Made by a program: the position numbers and the translations under genes. The notes under the pieces were generated by a model, which saw only the letters and a program-made list of their open reading frames with translations, was not told the DNA's origin and did not search any database. This document shows, in pieces, positions 53,295 through 64,000 of a stretch of DNA of 64,000 nucleotides; position 1 is the first letter of the stretch; each line of letters begins with the position of its first letter. Origin of the DNA: Rhea pennata (lineage: Eukaryota > Chordata > Aves > Rheiformes > Rheidae); assembly GCF_028389875.1 (NCBI RefSeq), contig NC_084702.1:71335582-71399581 (forward strand). Reading direction: 5' to 3'.

Positions 53295-54409
53295 GGACGC
53301 TTCTCAGTACAGAGCTGACGTTACGACGCGCACAGCCCCCGCCGCCTCTTCGCTCCGGCCACGGCTCCAGCCCGCCTGAGCCCCGTCTCAGACCTGCCAC
53401 CTGAAATGTCCCCCTGGCCCGGCACTGTGTGAAGCCACAAGCCCGGTGCAAAACATTGCCCAAGTGGTGGGAGCAGGTGCCACAAGGCGTTTGGCACCGG
53501 AGTGTCTCCTGAGATGACCTGATACGGCACCCCATCTCTGTGGGCCCCAGCACCCCAGGTAAGCCCTGGCCCAGGGCGAGCCGGGCAGAGACAGGCTGGG
53601 AGCGCCGCAGGGCTGCAGGTCAGAGAGGATGGGGAGAGCCGCTCGCGGCTGTGCCACCCGGGCATCAAAACTCCCAGTGTGCATGGAGCAAGATCTGCAG
53701 AGGTGCCCATCGTCTGCACGCTGGCTGAGCAGCACGTCCCGCTGCACGGTCCCTGCCCGGTGAGCGCCGCGGGCTGCCGCCACGGCTGAGACCCGCGAGG
53801 GGCTGCAGCCAGCGCCAGCCGGGTAACCTCCTCTCTGGCGCTGAACACTAACGCGTGCCGGGGAGGAAGCCGGAGTGAGTGGGGCTGGCTGCAGCGGGAA
53901 TGCAGAGCGAGGGGAGAGCTGCCCGCGAGCAGGCCGGGGTGGGGGGGCGACGGGATGGGACGAGGGATGCGGGGACCAGGCAGCCCTCCCTTGCATCCAT
54001 CCTTGCCATCCCGTGCTGTTACCAGCCCCTGTTGGATGGATGTGGAAGAGGCCGAGCTTTTTTTTTGCCATTTCTCCCCGTGCCTGAGCTCCCACAGCCG
54101 ATGGGCAGAGCACGGGTTGTCGCTGCCACCCCGGGATGGCTGAGCGTGGGTGCTCAGTGGGGCAGCGTGCCTTGCTGCCCTGCAGCGGCGTGGGAGACTG
54201 CGGAGGGCTCAGAGGGCTCGGCTCTCCCCACTGCACCGCCCGGGGATCTGCTCCCTCCCTCCCCCCAACTCCCTCCTGCACCCACGGCAAGCCCCGTTTC
54301 CCCCGGGAGCGGACCCACTCTGTCCCAGTGCACAAATCTTCCCCAGAACCAGCTCCCGCTTCGAGTGCCGATGCTGCGGGATGGCCTGCAGAAACTGGAG
54401 GCTTTCGCT

Positions 54410-54990
54410 GTAGTGGGTCTGGGGGCATCCCAGGGCGTCCCAGTCCTACACACGCGGCCACTCCATAGCAGGGCTGGGGGCATCCTGGGGCGTCCCCCAC
54501 CCCACATCCCAGGGCCATGCCTATAGCATGGCTGGGGCATCCCACAGCACGCACCACCCCACACACCAGGTCCGACACCATAGCAGGGCTGGGGGCATCC
54601 TGAGGCGTCCTCCACCCCACATCCCAGGGACATCCCTATTGCAGGTCTGGGGGCATCCTAGGGCACCCACCACCCCACATACCAGATCTGTCACCATAGC
54701 AGGGCTGGGGGCATCCTGGGGCATCCCCTACCCACACACCAGGGCCATCCCTATGGTGGGGCAGGGGGCATCCCAGGGCACCCACCACCCCACACACAGG
54801 TCCATCACCATAGCAGGGCTGGGGGCATTCTGGGGCATCCCCCACCCCACATCCCAGGGCTATCCCTATGGTGGGGCTGGGGGCATCCCAGGGCACCCAC
54901 TACCCCACACAAGGCTGTCCCCATAGTGGGGCTAGGGGCATCCTGAGGTGCCCCCACCCCACACACAGGGCCGTCCCCATAGCAGGGCTG
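54410..54990 (+). repeat. About 60-bp minisatellite downstream of PHF24
   Basis: About ten imperfect units built on 'agcagggctgggggcatcct', 'ggggcatcccccaccccaca' and 'tcccagggccatccctat'. Alternating half-units differ (calls of 'catcctggggcatccc' against 'catcccagggcacccac'), which suggests a higher-order unit of about 120 bp. Confidence 0.9.
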
Positions 54991-55079
54991 GGGCAGCCCC
55001 TGCGCCTGGGGTCCCACGGTGGTGGGGTCACTCCCTGCCCCTCACCAGAGGGGCCCAGGAGGAAGGAGCTCTGCTTTGC

Positions 55080-55430
55080 CCCAGCCAATCAGAGACCAGG
55101 ATGCTCAGTGGCTGCCCCCACTCAGGCCTCCCTCAGCCAGTCAGAGCCCAGCACCTGCTATGCCCCACCCCAACCAGGCCTCTCTCAGCCAATCCGAAGC
55201 GAGCTAGGGAGGGCGGGGACATCACTTCTTCCCTGCCAGCCAATGAGCAGCCGGCATGTCGCTGGCAGGGTCGGGGCGTGGCGCAGGGTTGGTGGTTGGG
55301 GTGAGGGCGGGGCCGTCTGCCCTTCAGCCAATGGGAGTGTGGGCAGGTTGCCATGGCGACCTGAGGACTGGTGTGTGGGGAGGAGGCAGGCCTCGCCCGC
55401 CAAGATGGCGCCATGGGCGGGGCGGGCGGG
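55080..55430 (+). promoter_or_regulatory. Regularly spaced CCAAT array plus YY1-like site in CpG island
   Basis: CCAAT at 55085, 55189, 55240 and 55328 and CCAGT at 55137 give spacings of 52, 52, 51 and 88 bases. An AAGATGGCGCC YY1-like motif lies at about 55402. GC boxes follow, and the CpG island runs to about 55.64 kb across the last PHF24 exon. In orientation this would be a + strand, TATA-less promoter, antisense to PHF24. The even spacing partly reflects a degenerate 52-bp tandem repeat (CAGGCCTCYCTCAGCCA). Confidence 0.4.
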
Positions 55431-55460
55431 GCGCGCGGGGCCGCCCCCGCCGGGGCGGCG

Positions 55461-60199
<4,739 letters not shown>

Positions 60200-60631
60200 T
60201 CAGCTGCTAATGCCTTGGTCCCCGCTCCTGTAGCACTGAGCTGTGTCCCTAGCCCAGAAAGTATGTTACAGCCATATTGGGAGCTGCTCAGGGCAGAGAG
60301 AATTGGTGGGAGATCTGACCATGGACCGTCTGAATGTTTTTCTTGGGGGTGGGGGGAGAATAGCAAACAGGGAGCAGGTTTGGGGCACCCTGCCTACCCC
60401 ATCTTTGCTCTGGGAGGACTCCAGCTTAACAAGAAACACTTCCAGTGGGTGCCTGCCCCTCTGCTTGCATCCCCTTTTTCCCTTGGAGAAATGCCTCTTG
60501 GGCCAGCCTGGGGTGAGAAATGGGGGCGATGCTCACAGCAGCTCTGCCCAGGGCTAGGGTGTACACATGGTGGTCTCTTACCCTCTCCAAATCTGTCCTC
60601 ACTCCCTAGTCTCTCTCTTCCTCACAAGCTC

Positions 60632-60657
60632 GTGTGTGTGTGTGTGTGTGTGTGTGT
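60632..60657 (+). repeat. (GT)13 microsatellite
   Basis: An uninterrupted GT run. Confidence 0.95.
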
Positions 60658-61479
60658 TGCTGCTCTGACTGCCGGGCATCCTGCAACCATTGCTGAAACG
60701 TGGGTTGGATCTGGCTTGCAGCAAGCAGCCAGGTGGGGAGGCTGCACCAGCCGTAGGGGAGCTGTGAAGATGTTGGGATGTACAGGGAGCAGTGCATGGG
60801 CCTGGGGACATCTGAGGGAAGAGAAGGGGCCTCTGGGTGCAGGGCTGAGATGTATTTGAGGTAAAACAGGGAGGGCAACGACAGCAGCAATAACAGGTTG
60901 GGCTGTGTCTCGGTGCAGCTGGGCATGATCCTGGGCTGGAGAAGGACTGAAGCTGGAGAGAAGAAAGGTTTGCTCTCCAGTGATGGGGTGGGGGGGGGGC
61001 ACAGCATCACCTCATTTGTGTCCCAGTACTGCTCCGTGCCCATCTGAGGTTACTTTGTGGAAGATGCTGCAGCCAAGAGGGGCTCCCAGCCCATGCCCTT
61101 GGGCAAGTGGGTGGCCGTGCAAGAGAGGACATCAGGACAGCAATCTCCTGGTCTCTCCAGCCTGCCCAATGTGCTGAGGCAGGGAAGTCCCCAGGCAGGG
61201 GGATAATTAGCAGCACACGTGCACACGCTGGGATTTCATGACCGCAGGACTACACAGCGCTGCAGGCATTGCCGCGGCAGAGAGCCTTGGAACGGTAATT
61301 ACAGCTACCCCGCACCAGCGACACCCGAGCAGAGCGTGCTGGCAGCCCGCGGGCCTTCAGTCATCCTTAAGGCAGCTGATTCAGGAGTCTTAACGGCCAG
61401 CAATGACTGTTGTGAGTTTGCCAAGCCCTCCCGGATGGGCAAACACAGCCCCACGCAGCGCCCACGCGCTCAAATGTCC

Positions 61480-61960
61480 AAGATGCATGGAAACACATGG
61501 ACACGCTGGCTTCCCCACGCACCGAAACGGCCACGTAATACACAGCGGCCCGGCACCCCACCACACGCTCGTGCACTCTCGCCTGGTTGCCCCCCGTATT
61601 AACATCTTGCCGTCCATCCCCCGTGCGCAGATGCTGGCTCTGTTCACGTGCACACACACACAAACACATGCACACGCAAACCCAAACACTGCCGCGAACC
61701 CACGCATGCGACTTCCCAGCCCCGCTGCGCAGGGGGGCCATCTGCACACACATTCGCACACGTGGAGCTGGGCGCACAACACGTGTGCCCCATCCTGCGC
61801 GCAGCTGGGTGCATACATGTACGTGTGCACCCGGAGAGCCTCGCCACGGGGCTCGGTGCACGCCCCCGCGGCCATGACGCTTGCACACGTGTCTTGGCGA
61901 CGTGCACACGCAGGCAGGGGCATTCGTGCCTCCGTGGGCACCCGTTGACTCTGTGCCTGG
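61480..61960. repeat. Third CACGTG/CACACG-rich alternating tract
   Basis: About 480 bases of CA/TG/GC-rich text with words such as 'ttcacgtgcacacacacaca', 'acattcgcacacgtggagct' and 'tgtacgtgtgcacccgg'. It resembles the tracts at 42.1 and 42.9 kb but has no common unit. Confidence 0.6.
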
Positions 61961-62744
61961 CACACCGTGGCTGCCCGAGCTTTGCACAGGTGGGAGCAGG
62001 GAAGAGCTGGGAGACACGTGTGCAAGCCACGGCGCCAGCATCTCTGCGGCTTTGCTGGCAGGAGAGGAAGACGCCCTGCGTGTCTCTGCCTCCTTGCAGT
62101 GCCCAGGCTGCTCAGGACCCCAGCAGGCTGTGGGCAGGATTGGCTCTTGCTCCAGGCAGTGTTACAAACCACCCAGCTGGGGGTGCAGGAGGGAGAGCCC
62201 CCCCCAGAGCTGCCTTTGCAGGAGTCTGCATCACCAAGGGCCCCCAGCCATGCCAAGTGTGCCCACACACATGCCCCACGGTCCAGCTCTAGCGGCGCTG
62301 AGCACCCTGTGTTCGCAGCGTGGATGTGCCGCTGCCCAGTGCCCCTGCTGGAGGAGCCCAGCCCATCTCTGTGTCTCCAGTCCCTGGCGACTGTCCTCTC
62401 CCAAGGCTACCCTGAGTACGTCCTGCCAGTGCCACCAGCTGCTCTGTGCCCTGTGTTGAGTCCAGAGGCCTCCACACTCCTGTCACTGCTTGTGACGGGC
62501 TCTGAGGGTCCCAGGGAGCAGCGGTGATGCAGAGCCAGAGGCATGGGGAGAGCAGGCACCGTAGCAGCCTGGGTATCTGCCATCTGTGCATCGGTCGCAT
62601 CCTGCCAGCTGCAACGGCCAAGCAGCTCCTGCATCCCCGGGCATCCCCGGGGAAGGTGTCACCGATGCTATTTGTGGCCACCCTCCCTGGTGCCCAGCTC
62701 TGGCGTGGTGGCAGTCCGTGATCCGGCGCCAGCACCCAGCTCAC

Positions 62745-62782
62745 CTTGGCATGAGGCACCACGGCCTCAACCTCGGTGCCTG
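62745..62782 (-). other. PHF24: Candidate PHF24 noncoding exon end (strong donor)
   Basis: On the - strand CATGCCAAG/GTGAGC is a near-perfect donor (intron from 62744). It could pair with the acceptor before the ATG. An acceptor-like TTTGCAG at 62783-62789 would make this a 38-base internal exon; otherwise transcription starts nearby. Confidence 0.3.
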
Positions 62783-62797
62783 CTGCAAACATGGATC

Positions 62798-62807
62798 CTA
62801 TTTTTAG
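62798..62807. promoter_or_regulatory. MEF2-type site CTATTTTTAG
   Basis: A perfect CTA(A/T)4TAG element 53 bases upstream (on -) of the candidate donor. It could act as a MEF2 site or a TATA-like element for a neuronal gene. Single-site evidence only. Confidence 0.3.
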
Positions 62808-62917
62808 GTCACTCCTGTCAAGGAGCTAAATCTGAGCACGAGTTCCAAATCCCTGGGCTGGCTGAGCCCTGCCACTGTGGGGGGCTGTCGCAGCAGGTCC
62901 GGGGCATCTTCTCACCG

Positions 62918-62938
62918 CCCCCCCCCCCCCCCGCCCCC
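62918..62938 (+). repeat. C15 plus C5 tract (G-quadruplex-prone on -)
   Basis: C15 at 62918-62932, then G and a short C-run. G-rich on the PHF24 strand and prone to assembly error. Confidence 0.85.
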
Positions 62939-63489
62939 GGCCTTCCCCTCCCCTGGCCTGGTGCACTCCTGCCTCGTCCTCCCGGCAGCACTGCTTCCCC
63001 CTGCTCTTCTGAAGGGGAAATGCTCCTCTTTGCTTCAGCCCTGGAGCAAAACACGGAGCTAAAAAGCACTTAGCCTGCTTCATCATCCTAGCACTAATGG
63101 ACTCAGCTTTCCCAGCCCCCAGGAGCTCTCCGCATGGGGAAACCGAGGCCTGGCGGCATCCCGAGAGGACACCCGGGGGCTGTGGGAATGTGCGTGGGGG
63201 GAGAGTCCGGCCTCGGTGAGGGGAAACAGGGGCACCCGCAGGATGGAGCCCGGCGGCAGGCACCCGCACGGGGAAGGCAAGGAGGATTTTCGTCATGGAG
63301 GGAGGAGGCTTCACACCTGCATTCGTCGGGAGAAGGGGACGGAGGGGACCGCTGGCTCGGCTCGGCTCAGCTCCCTGGGAAATGGAAAATGTGGCGTACC
63401 CACTGGTGGGTCCAGCGGGCTGGCTGGTGCCTGCCCCACTGCTCAGCTGTGCCCGCCTGCCCCACAGCGCGTCCTCGGTGCAGAGGCAG

Positions 63490-63660
63490 GGGAGCAAAAC
63501 AGGGGTGAACGCGGGGGGCGGGCGCCGCGGCGGCTGGGAGCGCGGGCTGCGCGCGTCCCAGTGCGGCTGCGGGCGCGGGGGGGACGGGTCCCGGCGCGGT
63601 AGGGAGCGCGGGGCGGGTGCTATGGCCCAGCCGGGCGCGCAGGGTGTGGATGCCTTGGCG
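63490..63660 (-). promoter_or_regulatory. PHF24: CpG island upstream of PHF24
   Basis: Dense CpG with GGGCGG and GCGCG words. It is the best CpG-island candidate upstream of the PHF24 coding start, though it could belong to a neighbour to the right. Confidence 0.35.
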
Positions 63661-64000
63661 GCTGCACGTGCCCAGGGTGTGTGTGGGGGGTGGCAGCAGC
63701 CGTGGGCGCAGCGTGGCGGGGTTACGGCGGCTGCGAGTGTGGGGTGGGTGTTGCAGCGGCTGGGAGCGTGGGGTGGGTGTTATGCTTTGGCTGCGGGTGC
63801 CGGGCTGTGCTTTGGCTGTGAGTGCAGGAGGGTGTTACGGCCCAGCCGGGTGTGCAGGGTGGGTTGTAGCAGCAGCTGTGAGTGCAAAGCAGGCAGTTGC
63901 AGTGGGCTGTAGGTGCCGGGTGGCGCTTGCGGCAGTTATGGGTGCAGGGTGGGTTGTTGCAGTGGCTGCAGGTGCAGGGCGGGCAGTTGTGGCGGCTGTG
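63660..64000 (+). repeat. About 33-bp tandem repeat running off the window
   Basis: Imperfect units built on 'gtgcagggtgggttgttgc' and 'agtggctgcaggtgcaggg' recur to the last base. Copies nearest the window edge are the most alike. The array continues beyond 64000. Confidence 0.85.

Larger units (their letters stand above)
53295..55460 (-). other. PHF24: PHF24 3' flank / possible 3'UTR
   Basis: From the PHF24 stop down to a possible ATTAAA. It includes a CpG-rich stretch at about 53.3-54.4 kb, the minisatellite at 54.41-54.99 kb and the CCAAT array at 55.08-55.43 kb. The long minus-strand ORF at 53388-54620 is an artefact of the repeat and GC content. Confidence 0.4.

Noticed and set aside
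53388-54620. 410-codon minus-strand ORF
   Set aside because: It runs through the 60-bp minisatellite and GC-rich flank. Its protein is repeat-derived with no domain, and other frames are equally open.
61390-62268. 292-codon minus-strand ORF
   Set aside because: Its Cys/Val/His-rich run comes from the CA/TG-rich tract. No family or splice support.

Overview
This is vertebrate nuclear DNA, almost certainly from a bird. Genes are split by GT-AG introns. The interspersed repeats are CR1 LINE fragments; one ends in the ATTCTATG-type 3' repeat typical of avian CR1. The gene order VCP, DNAJB5, PHF24 matches the mammalian block on human 9p13, which in birds belongs to the Z chromosome. The chromosome assignment is an inference from known synteny. 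I recognise three protein-coding genes, and their reading frames close exactly across every splice junction I could read.

Layout: (1) 1-4.95 kb, + strand: the last five exons of VCP (p97), covering most of the D2 ATPase domain and the C-terminal tail (residues 495-806). (2) 4.95-9.6 kb: GC-rich tail-to-tail spacer. (3) 9.6-32.8 kb, - strand: the complete DNAJB5 gene, an HSP40 co-chaperone of 347 residues. It has a 2 kb 3'UTR, three common coding exons, an alternative coding first exon at 28.2 kb, and a CpG-island first exon and promoter at 32.4-32.8 kb. That promoter carries a TATA box, a perfect heat-shock element and CRE sites. Just inside the gene is a 2.3 kb minisatellite built on a unit of about 55 bp. 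(4) 32.8-53.3 kb: about 20 kb with no recognisable gene, holding decayed CR1 copies, alternating purine/pyrimidine CACGTG-rich tracts and small CpG-rich patches. (5) 53.3-60.2 kb, - strand: PHF24 (KIAA1045/GINIP), seven coding exons and 400 codons, with another minisatellite just beyond its 3' end and an unusual CCAAT-box array next to its last exon. (6) 60.2-64 kb: upstream of the PHF24 start codon, with candidate 5'UTR and promoter signals and a tandem repeat that runs off the window.

How the genes relate: VCP (unfoldase) and DNAJB5 (HSP70 co-chaperone) are both protein-quality-control factors and converge tail to tail. DNAJB5 and PHF24 lie head to tail on the same strand. PHF24 is a neuronal, G-alpha-i-interacting, membrane-anchored PHD/EF-hand protein. 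Nothing suggests that the three share one function; the arrangement is conserved synteny.

The points most worth a second look are the GC-AG first coding intron of PHF24, its apparently intact EF-hand loop, the alternative N-terminal exon and heat-shock promoter of DNAJB5, the homogenised minisatellite beside that promoter, the evenly spaced CCAAT array antisense to PHF24, and a minus-strand ORF followed by an A26 tract in a DNAJB5 intron.
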